From assembly GCA_017466445.1 (NCBI GenBank), contig JAFTUC010000030.1, forward strand, positions 1 through 51,076: DNA of 51,076 nt. The letters run 5' to 3'. Under the pieces are notes generated by a model. That model worked only from the letters and a program-made list of their open reading frames with translations, was not told the origin of the DNA and searched no databases. The DNA is from Clostridia bacterium (lineage in GTDB: Bacteria; Bacillota; Clostridia; Oscillospirales; CAG-272). Made by a program: the position numbers and the translations under genes. Below, piece after piece: positions 31,970-41,212 of the stretch. Position 1 is the first letter of the stretch; each line of letters opens with the position of its first letter.

Positions 31970-32040
31970 GTAGGGGCGATTCATGAATCGCCCGTTTTTG
32001 TTTTGCGTATTTCAGCGGGCGATTCGTGAATCGCCCCTAC
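31970..32040. repeat. GTAGGGG-type palindromic element, copy 2
   Basis: GTAGGGGCGATTCATGAATC ... GATTCGTGAATCGCCCCTAC: 20-base inverted ends around a T-rich middle, each end itself a small dyad (GGGCGATTC-ATGAATCGCCC). Between the hypothetical gene and the beta-propeller gene. Confidence 0.65.
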
Positions 32041-32101
32041 AAAATCCAAACTTCCTTATGAGAAGGAGCCTAATCCGCAAGCGTTTTTTATTCTTTACTT
32101 A

Positions 32102-33517
32102 TTATCCGACTACGTAAGGCACCCGGAAATTCTCGTCGATCGCATCGTCATAGTCATCAAGAGTATATGAATACAGATCGGCTCTGAACATCTTGATCTT
32201 AAATCGGTATCCGATATCCTCCGGGATTTCGGAAAGGGGCTTTTTCCATCTGACTTCATAAGAATTACAGTCGATGGCCTCAAGAGTACAGTCATCAAAA
32301 TCAAATCCGTCATGCGCGATATTCGATACGGGATCGGTGGCGGCAATTTTTATGTATCCCGCAGTACCTATATCGGCGTTTATCTTAAGTCCCTTTGCGC
32401 GAGGTCTCGGAAGCGTCGTTATACATCCGTGAGATTTTGCGTGAAGAGAGGTATATCCGTCCTCACGGAAAACCAATCTGTACAGTCCGGATCCCTCTTC
32501 CTTGCCATTCCCGCCATCGTGATGTCCTCGCTTGTAAGAGCTGAAGACATGTATCCAGTTTCCGTTTCCGTCCTCTATAACACCGATATCGGCATAGTTC
32601 GATTTGCGGAAGGTCTGCTCCGGTCCTATTACGACCTTTCCGTTACTCGGCTTATTCCACGTGCTAAGATCTCGGCTTACGAGAAGCTCGACCTCGGTAA
32701 AATCAGCAGTACGGTGGAAGCGCGCAGGGAAAAGGAGATGCGCGTTCTCCGCATCCTTCCAAATGTGGTATGCGGAGGTATAGTAATCGGTATCCGGCGG
32801 ATCGTTTGGACTTCCGTGAAGCAAATAAACAGGCTCGCTGAAGCTCTTGAAATCATCGCTCTCGACCATAATTATCGTACGGCGTACAATATTTTCGGGA
32901 TCCTGTGCTTTCGTAATGATCACGTATTTTTTTCTTTTCTCATCATAGGCAAAGCTGGTCTGGGTATCTCCTCCTCTGAAAAGCTTCCCTATCTCACTCC
33001 AGTGGAGTCCGTCCTCAGAAACAGCGCCCATTATCCACACAGAGTGACTTCCGTCCTCGGCGTAAAAAACTCTTGTAAAGACCATCTTGAAGCGTTCGCT
33101 TTCGGGAGCATTCTCCTGATAGATAACACACCAGCCCTCGTCAACAATATTCTTTACGTCATTGTTAAACAAAATGTTGTTATCATACGAGCCTTCAAAC
33201 TCAACGATCCCAAGCGAGGGCTTTTCCCACTTAAGTCCGTCCTTACTTGTCGCGTAACACAACTTGATCCCGGGACCTATTCCATCGTACCACATACGGT
33301 ATTCGTCCCCGACCTTTATTACAGTCGAATAGCATCCGACTCTGGTAGCCTCCCACGGCTTATCGGGCACGATCATCGGAATCGGATCAACAAGCGGCAT
33401 ATGAGCAACGATCTCAACACCGTACGGAGAGGCATCCTGCGGCTGATATCCCGGCTTATCTATTCCGTAACCCGGATCGGTATCGTTCCAATCGATAAAA
33501 ACATACTTTTTACTCAT
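32102..33517 (-). CDS. Five-bladed beta-propeller glycosidase-like protein (GH32/43-type fold)
   Basis: 471 residues, no signal peptide. The repeated blades show propeller motifs: STVIKVGDEYRMWYDGIG, LCYATSKDGLKWEKPSLG, SVWIMGAVSEDGLHWSEIG, TSFAYDEKRKKYVIIT, TADFTEVELLVSRDLSTWNKP. These S-x-D-G-(L/I)-x-W repeats are typical of clans GH-F and GH-J and related uncharacterised proteins. A C-terminal beta-sandwich-like part follows. No clear catalytic Asp/Glu pattern that would fix a family, so substrate is open. Start at 33517 from AAAGGAG. Its promoter overlaps a strong 13-bp hairpin shared with the asd 3' end. Confidence 0.7.
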   Translation of the reverse strand: MSKKYVFIDWNDTDPGYGIDKPGYQPQDASPYGVEIVAHMPLVDPIPMIVPDKPWEATRVGCYSTVIKVGDEYRMWYDGIGPGIKLCYATSKDGLKWEKPSLGIVEFEGSYDNNILFNNDVKNIVDEGWCVIYQENAPESERFKMVFTRVFYAEDGSHSVWIMGAVSEDGLHWSEIGKLFRGGDTQTSFAYDEKRKKYVIITKAQDPENIVRRTIIMVESDDFKSFSEPVYLLHGSPNDPPDTDYYTSAYHIWKDAENAHLLFPARFHRTADFTEVELLVSRDLSTWNKPSNGKVVIGPEQTFRKSNYADIGVIEDGNGNWIHVFSSYKRGHHDGGNGKEEGSGLYRLVFREDGYTSLHAKSHGCITTLPRPRAKGLKINADIGTAGYIKIAATDPVSNIAHDGFDFDDCTLEAIDCNSYEVRWKKPLSEIPEDIGYRFKIKMFRADLYSYTLDDYDDAIDENFRVPYVVG

Positions 33518-33554
33518 GTTTTTTCTCCTTTGGTTTAAATTTATCTTCATCTTG

Positions 33555-33583
33555 AGTATAACAGTAAGAAATAAAAATGTCAA
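33555..33583 (-). promoter_or_regulatory. Promoter of the beta-propeller gene
   Basis: Minus strand TTGACA, 17-base spacer, TATACT, about 40 bases before the ATG. Confidence 0.8.
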
Positions 33584-33610
33584 GGACACAAAACGAATTT
33601 TGTGTCCTTG
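33581..33610 (-). terminator. Terminator of asd, overlapping the next promoter
   Basis: CAAGGACACAAAA-CGAA-TTTTGTGTCCTTG, 13-bp perfect stem followed on the minus strand by ACATTTTTATTTC. Its last bases form the -35 box of the downstream gene. Confidence 0.7.
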
Positions 33611-33624
33611 TAAATCTTATTTTA

Positions 33625-34704
33625 TCAGATGTATCCTTTTTCGCAAAGAAGCTCTGCGATAAGGACAGCACCGCCCGCCGCACCGCGGAGAGTGTTGTGC
33701 GAAAGTCCTACGAACTTATAGTCGAAAACGCTATCCTCGCGAAGACGTCCGACGGTAACGCCCATTCCTCCGTAGATATCGCGGTCAAGTCTTGCCTGAG
33801 GGCGTGCAGGATCCTCAAAGTAGGTAATGAACTGTTCGGGCGCGCTCGGAAGCTCCTTGACGGGAGATCCGAAATCGACCCATGCCTGCTTGATCTCGTC
33901 GATAGTAGGTTTATTTTCAAAGTTCACAAATACTGCCGCGGTATGTCCGTCGGTAACGGGAACTCTTATGCACTGAGTCGTGATCTTCGGCTCTGCGCAG
34001 GGCACGATCTCACCGTTTTTCACACTTCCCCAGATACGGAGAGGCTCTTTCTCACTCTTTTCCTCCTCACCGCCGATATAGGGGATAACGTTATCGATCA
34101 TCTCGGGCCACTCGTTAAAGGTCTTTCCTGCACCCGAGATCGCCTGATAGGTGGTAGCGACGACGAGCGTGGGCCTAAACTTAAGAAGGGGGGTAAGTGC
34201 GGGAACGTAGCTCTGGATCGAGCAGTTCGGCTTTACGGCGATAAAGCCCTTCTTTGTACCGAGACGTGCCCTCTGAGCCTCAATTGCCTCAAGGTGAGAT
34301 GCGTTGATCTCGGGAATGACCATAGGAACGTCGGGTGTCCAGCGGTTGGCAGAGTTATTGGAAACTACCGGGATCTCTGCCTTGGCATACGCCTCCTCGA
34401 GAGCCTTGATCTCCTCCTTCTTCATATCTACAGCGCAGAATACGAAGTCAACGAGAGGCTTTACGTCATCTATCTTGGATGCATCCATAACGGTCATCTT
34501 CTTATACTTTTCGGGCATCGGGGAAGCGAGCTTCCAGCGCGATCCGACAGCCTCCTCGTAGGTCTTTCCCGCAGAGCGTGCGCTCGCTACAAGCGCGGTG
34601 ACCTCAAACCACGGGTGGTTTTCGAGAAGGGTCAAAAATCTCTGTCCTACCATTCCGGTAGCACCGATGACGCCTACTTTATACGTTTTGTGCTGATCTT
34701 TCAT
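33625..34704 (-). CDS. asd: Aspartate-semialdehyde dehydrogenase, archaeal/fungal-like type
   Basis: 359 residues. Reduces aspartyl phosphate to aspartate semialdehyde with NADPH for lysine, threonine and methionine synthesis. NADP loop VGVIGATGMVGQRF, catalytic Cys161 in VKPNCSIQS, and active-site strand VPVTDGHTAAVF with the His. The PNCSIQ form and length match the archaeal/fungal branch, not the E. coli branch (PGNCTV/FGGCTV). Probably anciently transferred and common in Clostridia. Promoter at 34752-34780; single gene. Confidence 0.93.
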   Translation of the reverse strand: MKDQHKTYKVGVIGATGMVGQRFLTLLENHPWFEVTALVASARSAGKTYEEAVGSRWKLASPMPEKYKKMTVMDASKIDDVKPLVDFVFCAVDMKKEEIKALEEAYAKAEIPVVSNNSANRWTPDVPMVIPEINASHLEAIEAQRARLGTKKGFIAVKPNCSIQSYVPALTPLLKFRPTLVVATTYQAISGAGKTFNEWPEMIDNVIPYIGGEEEKSEKEPLRIWGSVKNGEIVPCAEPKITTQCIRVPVTDGHTAAVFVNFENKPTIDEIKQAWVDFGSPVKELPSAPEQFITYFEDPARPQARLDRDIYGGMGVTVGRLREDSVFDYKFVGLSHNTLRGAAGGAVLIAELLCEKGYI

Positions 34705-34751
34705 TTCTTTATTCCTTTCATCTGTTCGCGTTTAAAAATACATTACCTAAT

Positions 34752-34780
34752 ATTATACACCCACTCAGGTGATTTGTCAA
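34752..34780 (-). promoter_or_regulatory. Promoter of asd
   Basis: Minus strand TTGACA, 17-base spacer, TATAAT. Confidence 0.85.
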
Positions 34781-34919
34781 GTAACTTCGGATATAATTTA
34801 TGCCTCGCTTGGTCATTTGGTCATTTTTGCATTCCAAATGCTCGTAAGTAAATACGTAAGTGCAAACTCGCAGTTTTCGTTAAAATTTATATTTTTTTGG
34901 GATTTTTTTGCTTTTGTGC

Positions 34920-34948
34920 TTGACTAAAGAGCGATTTACGTATATAAT
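34920..34948 (+). promoter_or_regulatory. Promoter of glnN
   Basis: TTGACT, 17-base spacer, TATAAT, about 55 bases before the GTG start. Confidence 0.8.
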
Positions 34949-35001
34949 GGGTAAGCAAATCTCGTTTTTTGATCAAAAGCTTTGAAAAGAGGTAAATAAA
35001 A

Positions 35002-37086
35002 GTGGCAAATCTGAACTCGCTTTTCGGCAGCCGTGTCTTCAACGACTCGGTAATGAAGGAAAGGCTCCCAAAGGAGACCTATATATCTCTGCGTGACACT
35101 ATATCCGAGGGAAAGGAGCTTGATCTTTCGGTAGCGAACATCGTAGCAAACGCGATGAAGGATTGGGCGATCGACAACGGAGCAACTCACTATACTCACT
35201 GGTTCCAGCCGATGACAGGGATCACAGCGGAAAAGCACGATTCCTTTCTTACCGTACAAAGCGACGGCACCGTGCTTACCAAATTTTCGGGTAAAAATCT
35301 TATAAAGGGAGAATCGGACGCATCCTCCTTCCCGTCGGGCGGTCTTCGCGCGACCTTCGAGGCACGCGGATACACCGCATGGGACCCGACCTCCTACGCG
35401 TTTATAAAGGATGACACTCTCTGCATCCCGACCGTTTTCTGTTCACACGGCGGCGAGGTGCTCGACAAGAAGACTCCCCTTCTCCGCTCGTGCGAGGCGC
35501 TTTCCTATCAGGCTATAAGGGTCCTAAAGCTCCTCGGACACAGCGACGTCACGAGAGTCACTCCGATGGTCGGGGCCGAGCAGGAATATTTCCTTATCGA
35601 CAAGGACATGTACGAAAAGCGAAGCGACCTCATCTACACGGGCAAGACTCTTTTCGGCGCGCGTCCTCCGAAGACCCAAGAGCTTAACGACCAGTACTAC
35701 GGAACGATAAGCCCGAAGGTCAAGAGCTATATGGCAGATCTCGACAAGGAGCTCTGGGCACTCGGCGTTTATGCAAAGACCGAGCACAACGAGGCAGCGC
35801 CCGCTCAGCACGAGCTTGCGCCCACGTATTCAAACGCCAACACGGCAACAGACCACAATCAGCTGATGATGGAGACGATGAAGACCATTGCTCTCGATCA
35901 CGGCTTCGTATGTCTTCTCGGCGAAAAGCCGTTTGAGGGCATAAACGGAAGCGGAAAGCACAACAACTGGTCAGCTTCCACCAACACGGGCATCGATCTG
36001 TTCAAGCCGGGCAAGGAGCCTTACGACAACACTCTCTTTCTTCTCTTTATGACGGCAATGATCAAGGCAGTCGACGAATATCAGGATCTTTTGAGGATCT
36101 CGGTAGCCTCCGCATCGAACGATCGCCGTCTCGGCGGAAACGAGGCGCCTCCCGCAATACTTTCGATCTTCCTCGGAGAGGAGCTTACCGACATTATCGA
36201 CTCGATAATCACGGGCAAAAAGTACAGCGGAAGCAAGAAGACCAACATGGAGACAGGCGTAAATGCGCTTCCCGAATTCGTACGTGACAACACAGACAGG
36301 AACCGCACCTCGCCCTTTGCCTTCACGGGCAACAAGTTCGAGTTCCGTATGCCGGGTGCATCCCAATCCATCGCCGATGCAAACATAGTTTTAAACACGA
36401 TAATGGCAGAATCACTCTGCCAGTTTGCTGACAAGCTTGAAAAAAAGACCGACGACGTCGAGAGCGCCTGCAGACGTCTCATCCGCGACACTCTTAAAAA
36501 GCACCGCCGCATCCTATTCAACGGAAACGGCTATGCAAAGGAGTGGGTCGAGGAGGCGGCATCCCGTGGACTCTGCAACTATCGCACGACCGCTGACGCC
36601 CTTCCTCATCTGACCGATCCCAAGAACGTTTCCCTTTTCGCTCGCCATAAGGTATATACCGAGGCAGAGCTGATATCGCGCAGAGAGATAATGAGCAGCG
36701 ACTACGTAAAGGTGACTCACATCGAGGCATCGACCATGATCGATATGGCAAAAAGAGAGATCATTCCCGCATCTCTTTCGTATCTCAGGGAGGTCTCAAG
36801 CACGATCGTAAGTCTCGGTGAGATCGGACTCGACACCTCATCCTACCGGTCACTCGCAGAAAAGATATCTAAAAACACCGCAGATCTTCAAAAAGCAGTG
36901 GACGAGCTCTCTTCCCTTCTCGACGGTCTCGATTCGGCAAAGAACGTTACCCGTCAGACCGAGCTTGCGCGTGACGGGGTGATACCCAAAATGAGCGAGG
37001 TCCGCGCATTTGCCGACACGCTCGAGACTCTCGTTGCAAGAAAATATTGGCCCTTCCCCACCTACGGAGACATGCTGTTTATATAG
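35002..37086 (+). CDS. glnN: Glutamine synthetase, type III
   Basis: 694 residues, the characteristic size of GSIII (type I is about 470). Forms glutamine from glutamate, ammonia and ATP as a double-hexameric-ring enzyme. Recognised from the type III N-terminus ([20 protein letters not shown]), [68 protein letters not shown] and [11 protein letters not shown] catalytic segments, and [16 protein letters not shown]. Start is GTG with AAAAGAGG upstream. No regulatory genes beside it. Followed by a hairpin and a 100-bp tandem repeat array. Confidence 0.95.
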   Translation: MANLNSLFGSRVFNDSVMKERLPKETYISLRDTISEGKELDLSVANIVANAMKDWAIDNGATHYTHWFQPMTGITAEKHDSFLTVQSDGTVLTKFSGKNLIKGESDASSFPSGGLRATFEARGYTAWDPTSYAFIKDDTLCIPTVFCSHGGEVLDKKTPLLRSCEALSYQAIRVLKLLGHSDVTRVTPMVGAEQEYFLIDKDMYEKRSDLIYTGKTLFGARPPKTQELNDQYYGTISPKVKSYMADLDKELWALGVYAKTEHNEAAPAQHELAPTYSNANTATDHNQLMMETMKTIALDHGFVCLLGEKPFEGINGSGKHNNWSASTNTGIDLFKPGKEPYDNTLFLLFMTAMIKAVDEYQDLLRISVASASNDRRLGGNEAPPAILSIFLGEELTDIIDSIITGKKYSGSKKTNMETGVNALPEFVRDNTDRNRTSPFAFTGNKFEFRMPGASQSIADANIVLNTIMAESLCQFADKLEKKTDDVESACRRLIRDTLKKHRRILFNGNGYAKEWVEEAASRGLCNYRTTADALPHLTDPKNVSLFARHKVYTEAELISRREIMSSDYVKVTHIEASTMIDMAKREIIPASLSYLREVSSTIVSLGEIGLDTSSYRSLAEKISKNTADLQKAVDELSSLLDGLDSAKNVTRQTELARDGVIPKMSEVRAFADTLETLVARKYWPFPTYGDMLFI

Positions 37087-37124
37087 GAGAAACGAGGGGG
37101 TCGACTTCTTTTCTCTTCTTCTCT

Positions 37125-37160
37125 CTTCTTTTCTCTTCTTTGAAAAGAAGAGAAAAGAAG
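37125..37160. terminator. Perfect polypyrimidine hairpin after glnN
   Basis: CTTCTTTTCTCTTCTT-TGAA-AAGAAGAGAAAAGAAG, a 16-bp perfect stem, about 40 bases after the glnN stop. No T tract follows, so termination efficiency is uncertain; it may be a termination or mRNA-end structure. Confidence 0.5.
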
Positions 37161-37590
37161 CAAAAGAGAAAGAAACTTTTCTTACTTTTGGTCTTACAGG
37201 TCAACTTAAAAACAAACAGTTGAAAATCCGACACGAGCTCTTTTTTGCTCCCTTTTAAAAGCAAAAGAGAAAGAAACTTTTCTACTTTTGGTCTTACAGG
37301 TCAACTTAAAAATAAACAGTTGAAAATCCGACACGAGCTCTTTTTCGCTCCCTTTTAAAAGCAAAAGAGAAAGAAACTTTTCTACTTTTGGTCTCACAGG
37401 TCAACTTAAAAACAAACAGTTGAAAATCCGACACGAGCTCTTTTTCGCTCCCTTTTAAAAGCAAAAGAGAAAGAAACTTTTCTACTTTTGGTCTTACAGG
37501 TCAACTTAAAAACAAACAGTTGAAAATCCGACACGAGCTCTTTTTCGCTCCCTTTTAAAAGCAAAAGAGAAAGAAACTTTTCTTACTAAC
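37160..37590. repeat. Tandem array with 100-bp unit, four copies plus a partial fifth
   Basis: The marker GCAAAAGAGAAAGAAACTTT occurs at 37160, 37261, 37361, 37461 and 37561. Each unit continues with CTTTTGGTCTTACAGGTCAA, CAGTTGAAAATCCGACACGA and GCTCTTTTTCGCTCCCTTTT. Copies differ at only a few bases (for example GGTCTT versus GGTCTC) and one extra T in the first. No open frame is conserved across units and there are no variable spacers. Confidence 0.9.
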
Positions 37591-37615
37591 AGTTTAACAT
37601 ATCAAGCCAAAGCCC

Positions 37616-37644
37616 GACCCGACGGATCCCGTCGGGTCGTTTTT
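37616..37644 (+). terminator. Rho-independent terminator after the tandem array
   Basis: GACCCGACGG-ATC-CCGTCGGGTC then GTTTTT; points away from glnN and meets the stop of the minus-strand gene at 37644. Confidence 0.75.
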
Positions 37645-38888
37645 CATCTCGAAACAAGATATCTTATGGCAGAGTAAAGTCGGTCTATATCGCTTTTCTG
37701 AGAAAAGGGTCCTACACTTACGCGCACGCCGCCTCCGCTTTGGTAGCTTCCCACCCTTCTGTGGGCAAGCGGCGCGCAGTGAAATCCGCTCCGCACGCAT
37801 ATTCCCTGCCTGTCAAGATATTCACCGACGTCGCGGCAGGGTATCTGATCGATATTAAAAAGCATCACCGCGCCCGTTTGCTCGTCGGGAAGATATATTT
37901 TAACTCTCGGAAGACTCGAAAGAGCTTCCTTTGCGTAAGAAATGAGCGATCCTTCATATGCATCGATATCACGGACTCCTCTTTCGATAATATATTTCAT
38001 ACCCTCACAAAGTCCCGCTATTGCAGGTGTCGGAAGGGTTCCCGCCTCCATTCTGTGCGGAAAAACGCCGGGCATCTCGCTCTCCGAAACGCTCAGAGCG
38101 CTTCCTCCGAAATAAAAGGGAGCGACGTCTTCGGGGATTATGTCCTCCCCGAAGGCGACAAGTCCCGAGCCCTGCACTCCGCAAAGACCCTTATGCCCCG
38201 GGGCGCATATCGCCCATGCCGAAAATTTATTCACGCTCACCTCGGTGCTTCCCGCCGACTGCGAGGCATCTACTATAAATTTTATTCCTCTTTTTTTGCA
38301 AAGAGCCCCTATCTCCTCCACGGGAAGCTCTATGGGAGCGATGTTCGACCTATGGCACGCCACGACAAGCACGGTGTCCTGTCTGATCCTCGATTCCAGC
38401 GCCTTAACTATCGCCTCTTTTTTCCCGAGTGTCGGATAGATCTCAAGCGTGATCCGCCCCCGTCTCGCAAGCTCGGAAAGCACCCTGTATACCGAATTGT
38501 GCTCGATATCCGACATAAGGACGTGACCTCCGGACAGCGTAGCGGCGTTTATCGCCATATTGAGTGCCTCGGTCGCATTATGGGTGAATATGATATTTTC
38601 GGGTTTTGACGAGCCGAGTATCTGCGAAGCAAGCTCTCTTGCCTCGTTTATTTTCGATGCCGCGCGCCTTGACAGGATGTGAGATCCGCGACCCGGATTT
38701 CCTCCGTATTCATTGACGGCGCGCACGATCTCCTCAGCCACACCCTTCGGCTTCGGGAAGGAGGTCGCGGCGTTATCAAGGTAAACGGTAGAGACGTTTT
38801 GTGCGGCAGTTGCCGTAAGATTCGCCCTTGCAGAAGCATAGGGACGGTTGGGTATTTGTCTTGTATTTTGATTTAAACTTCTTTTCAT
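37644..38888 (-). CDS. Cysteine desulfurase-like class V aminotransferase
   Basis: 414 residues. PLP enzyme that would mobilise sulfur from cysteine as a persulfide. YLDNAATSFPKP near residue 36, HNATEALNMAI, DIEHNSVYR, FIVDASQSAGS with the PLP Asp, APGHKGLCGVQG with the Schiff-base lysine, and the Cys-containing GICVRSGFHCAPLAH loop near the C-terminus. The RSGFHCAP loop matches the SufS/CsdA-like group; no suf or isc genes adjoin. The first 30 residues (QNTRQIPNRPYASAR) are an unusual N-terminal extension; the true start may be internal. No strong ribosome binding site is visible before ATG 38888. Confidence 0.8.
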   Translation of the reverse strand: MKRSLNQNTRQIPNRPYASARANLTATAAQNVSTVYLDNAATSFPKPKGVAEEIVRAVNEYGGNPGRGSHILSRRAASKINEARELASQILGSSKPENIIFTHNATEALNMAINAATLSGGHVLMSDIEHNSVYRVLSELARRGRITLEIYPTLGKKEAIVKALESRIRQDTVLVVACHRSNIAPIELPVEEIGALCKKRGIKFIVDASQSAGSTEVSVNKFSAWAICAPGHKGLCGVQGSGLVAFGEDIIPEDVAPFYFGGSALSVSESEMPGVFPHRMEAGTLPTPAIAGLCEGMKYIIERGVRDIDAYEGSLISYAKEALSSLPRVKIYLPDEQTGAVMLFNIDQIPCRDVGEYLDRQGICVRSGFHCAPLAHRRVGSYQSGGGVRVSVGPFSQKSDIDRLYSAIRYLVSR

Positions 38889-39002
38889 AGTACAAAGCAG
38901 TGCCTTTCGCTGATATCATTCTCTTACATTTTATGCAAAAGGTGTGCTATCGGTCAAAAGAGCATCAACAGAGATATTTTTTCAAAAAAATCAAAAAAGG
39001 TA

Positions 39003-39031
39003 TTGACAAATCAAAAAACGAGGTTTATAAT
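39003..39031 (+). promoter_or_regulatory. Promoter of the aroF-tyrA-aroA operon
   Basis: TTGACA, 17-base spacer, TATAAT, about 48 bases before the leader-peptide start. Confidence 0.85.
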
Positions 39032-39078
39032 ACCTTACAAAGTGGATCGCTTCCGCTTTCCAAGTTCAAAAGGAGTCA

Positions 39079-39198
39079 ATGCAGATCATGGCAAACCTTC
39101 GTCGTTCTTCTCAGTTTAGCTATTTTTACTACTGCTTTATCGCGTTTTACGATAAGGCTTTTTGTGGTTGCACTGAAAAGAATACGGTATTTGCGTAA
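39079..39198 (+). CDS. Aromatic-amino-acid leader peptide (Phe/Tyr-rich)
   Basis: A 39-codon frame too short for ordinary gene calling. It reads MQIMANLRRSSQ then FSYFYYCFIAFYDKAF and ends CGCTEKNTVFA. Between codons 13 and 28 there are six Phe and four Tyr, a density expected only of an attenuation leader. AAAAGGAG precedes it; translation could start at 39079 or at the in-frame ATG at 39088, for which spacing is better. It is followed by a terminator with competing antiterminator and then aroF, the first enzyme of aromatic synthesis. Scarcity of charged tRNA-Phe or tRNA-Tyr would stall the ribosome and allow read-through (inference from architecture). Confidence 0.85.
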   Translation: MQIMANLRRSSQFSYFYYCFIAFYDKAFCGCTEKNTVFA

Positions 39199-39246
39199 TT
39201 TTTATCGACTATCGTATCCGCAACCACACGGTTGCGGATTTTTTGT
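39164..39246 (+). promoter_or_regulatory. Attenuator: terminator and overlapping antiterminator
   Basis: Terminator: ATCCGCAACC-ACAC-GGTTGCGGAT (39216-39239) plus T run. Antiterminator: GTGGTTGC (39164-39171) is complementary to GCAACCAC (39220-39227), extended by ATACG (39182-39186) with CGTAT (39213-39217). The 5' arm lies just after the Phe/Tyr codons and inside the leader frame, so a ribosome that finishes the leader covers it and the terminator forms. Confidence 0.85.
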
Positions 39247-39310
39247 TTGACTTAGTCCCACGAAGGCGAATTTACTTAATCATTTTTTAAAAACCAAGGA
39301 GATTTTTATC

Positions 39311-40318
39311 ATGGTAGTAGTACTCAGACCCAGTCCCGACAAAGAAAAGCTCGACTCTCTTATTCTCTGGCTTCAAAGCAAAAACATCAGCATCCATCAG
39401 GTCGTAGGTGAATCCAAGGTCATTCTCGGACTCATCGGAGACACCTCGAAGCTCGACATCGACATGCTTCACGCTCTTGACATCGTAGAGGACGTAAAGC
39501 GAGTCAAGGAGCCTTACAAGGAGGCAAACCGTCAGTTCCACCCCGAGGACACGGTAATCAAGGTCGCAAACACACAGATCGGCGGAGGCAGCCTCACTAT
39601 GATGGCAGGCCCCTGCTCGGTCGAGAGCGAGGAGCAGATCGTCGGCATCGCAAAGGCTGTCAAGGAAGCGGGCGCGACCATCCTCCGCGGCGGAAGCTTC
39701 AAGCCCCGTACCTCGCCCTACTCCTTCCAGGGACTCGGTGCAGAAGGCATCGAGCTTCTGAAGATCGCGAGAAAAGAGACCGGTCTTCCCATAATTACCG
39801 AAATAATGGAGATCTCTCAGCTTCCCCTGTTCGATGACATCGACGTTATCCAGGTCGGAACGAGAAACATGCAGAACTTCAATCTTCTCAAGGAGCTCGG
39901 AAAGCAGAAGAAGCCGATCATGCTCAAGAGAGGTATGTCGGCTACCTACGAGGAGCTTCTCATGAGTGCGGAATACATAATGTCCGAGGGTAACGAGAAC
40001 GTCATTCTCTGCGAAAGAGGAATCCGTACCTTCGAGACCTACACGAGAAACACTCTTGATCTTGCCGCAATCCCCGTTCTTAAGAAGCTCTCGCACTTCC
40101 CCATCATCATCGACCCGAGCCACGCCACCGGAAAATCCGCGCTCGTCGGAGATCTCGCATTCGCGGCGATCGCGGCAGGCGCTGACGGCGTTATGGTAGA
40201 GGTACACAACGATCCCGCAAAGGCTTGGTGCGACGGCGCGCAGTCGATCACTCCCGACACCTTCAGGGGTATAGCGAAGCGCATAATCGCTCTTCACGAG
40301 TTCATGAAGACTCTCTGA
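39311..40318 (+). CDS. aroF: 3-deoxy-7-phosphoheptulonate synthase (DAHP synthase, type I beta)
   Basis: 335 residues. Condenses phosphoenolpyruvate and erythrose 4-phosphate, the first step of the shikimate pathway. An N-terminal ferredoxin-like regulatory domain (residues 1-75, VVVLRPSPDKEKLDSLILWL) precedes the barrel, as in the Thermotoga enzyme. Conserved parts: MAGPCSVESEEQI, RGGSFKPRTSPYSFQG, PIITEIMEI, QVGTRNMQNF, PIMLKRGMSATYEE, CERGIRTFETYTRNTLD, IDPSHATGKS. First gene of an operon with tyrA and aroA, under the Phe/Tyr attenuator; the N-terminal domain suggests allosteric feedback as well. Confidence 0.95.
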   Translation: MVVVLRPSPDKEKLDSLILWLQSKNISIHQVVGESKVILGLIGDTSKLDIDMLHALDIVEDVKRVKEPYKEANRQFHPEDTVIKVANTQIGGGSLTMMAGPCSVESEEQIVGIAKAVKEAGATILRGGSFKPRTSPYSFQGLGAEGIELLKIARKETGLPIITEIMEISQLPLFDDIDVIQVGTRNMQNFNLLKELGKQKKPIMLKRGMSATYEELLMSAEYIMSEGNENVILCERGIRTFETYTRNTLDLAAIPVLKKLSHFPIIIDPSHATGKSALVGDLAFAAIAAGADGVMVEVHNDPAKAWCDGAQSITPDTFRGIAKRIIALHEFMKTL

Positions 40319-40348
40319 TACAGGGCAGCTTGAAAGGCAGGAAATAAA

Positions 40349-41185
40349 ATGAAGATAGGTATAGTCGGACTCGGTCTTATCGGAGGATCTCTTGCAAAGA
40401 GCATCAAGGCGAGAACCTCACACACAGTATATGCGACCGACACAAACGAAGAAACGATGCTGCTCGCCCGTATGTGCGGTGCGTACGACAAGCCTCTTGA
40501 CAGCACCTCGATCGGCGAGTGCGAGCTTATCATTCTTGCGCTCTGCCCGAGCGTCGCAATATCGTGGACAAGGGAGCACGCCTCCGAGATAGCGAAGGGA
40601 TCGATCCTCTCCGATGTATGCGGAGTAAAGCGCACTGTCGTTCCTGCGCTCACCGAGATCGCGGACAAAAACGAATTTTACTACGTCGGAGCGCATCCAA
40701 TGGCAGGAAAGGAAAGAGGAAAATTCCAAAACTCTACCGACGATCTTTTCGTCGGAGCGTCGCTCATTCTGACACCTGACACAAGCACTCCCTCGAGCGT
40801 CCTCGGAACGATATGCGAGCTTTCCTCGGATATCGGATTTGCGAGAAACGTTTTCTCCACTCCCGAGGAGCACGACCGTATAATCTCCTATACCTCTCAG
40901 CTTCCCCACGTTATTTCAAACGCTTACGTAAAATCTCCCGAATCCCACAAAAACAGAGGATTTTCCGCGGGAAGCTTCAAGGATCTGTCTCGCGTCGCTC
41001 TTCTTGACGAAAACATGTGGACCGAGCTCTTTATGGAAAACCGAGATTTCCTTTCGGAGCAGCTCGACATACTTATAGAAAATCTTCAGAAATACTCGCA
41101 GGCGATAAAAAGCGGCGATGCCGACACTCTTCGTGAGCTTCTTAGGGAGGGTCGCGAGATAAAGTCAAGCGTCGGCGGACACTGA
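40349..41185 (+). CDS. tyrA: Prephenate dehydrogenase
   Basis: 278 residues. Oxidises prephenate to 4-hydroxyphenylpyruvate with NAD, for tyrosine. Nucleotide loop VGLGLIGGSLAKSI (residues 6-19), ALCPSV, SDVCGVKRTVV, FYYVGAHPMAGKERGKF and the helical C-terminal domain with HDRIISYTSQLPHVIS. No ACT or chorismate mutase domain is attached. Begins 30 bases after aroF and shares its transcript. The length is typical. Confidence 0.93.
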   Translation: MKIGIVGLGLIGGSLAKSIKARTSHTVYATDTNEETMLLARMCGAYDKPLDSTSIGECELIILALCPSVAISWTREHASEIAKGSILSDVCGVKRTVVPALTEIADKNEFYYVGAHPMAGKERGKFQNSTDDLFVGASLILTPDTSTPSSVLGTICELSSDIGFARNVFSTPEEHDRIISYTSQLPHVISNAYVKSPESHKNRGFSAGSFKDLSRVALLDENMWTELFMENRDFLSEQLDILIENLQKYSQAIKSGDADTLRELLREGREIKSSVGGH

Positions 41186-41212
41186 TATATCACACCGAAA
41201 AGAGGAATTTAT

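Noticed and set aside
32312-34851. Plus-strand frames of about 400 codons opposite the beta-propeller gene and asd
   Set aside because: Antisense shadows; sense strands contain clear families and promoters.
37160-37590. CRISPR array
   Set aside because: Units are contiguous 100-bp copies with no unique spacers, and there are no cas genes.
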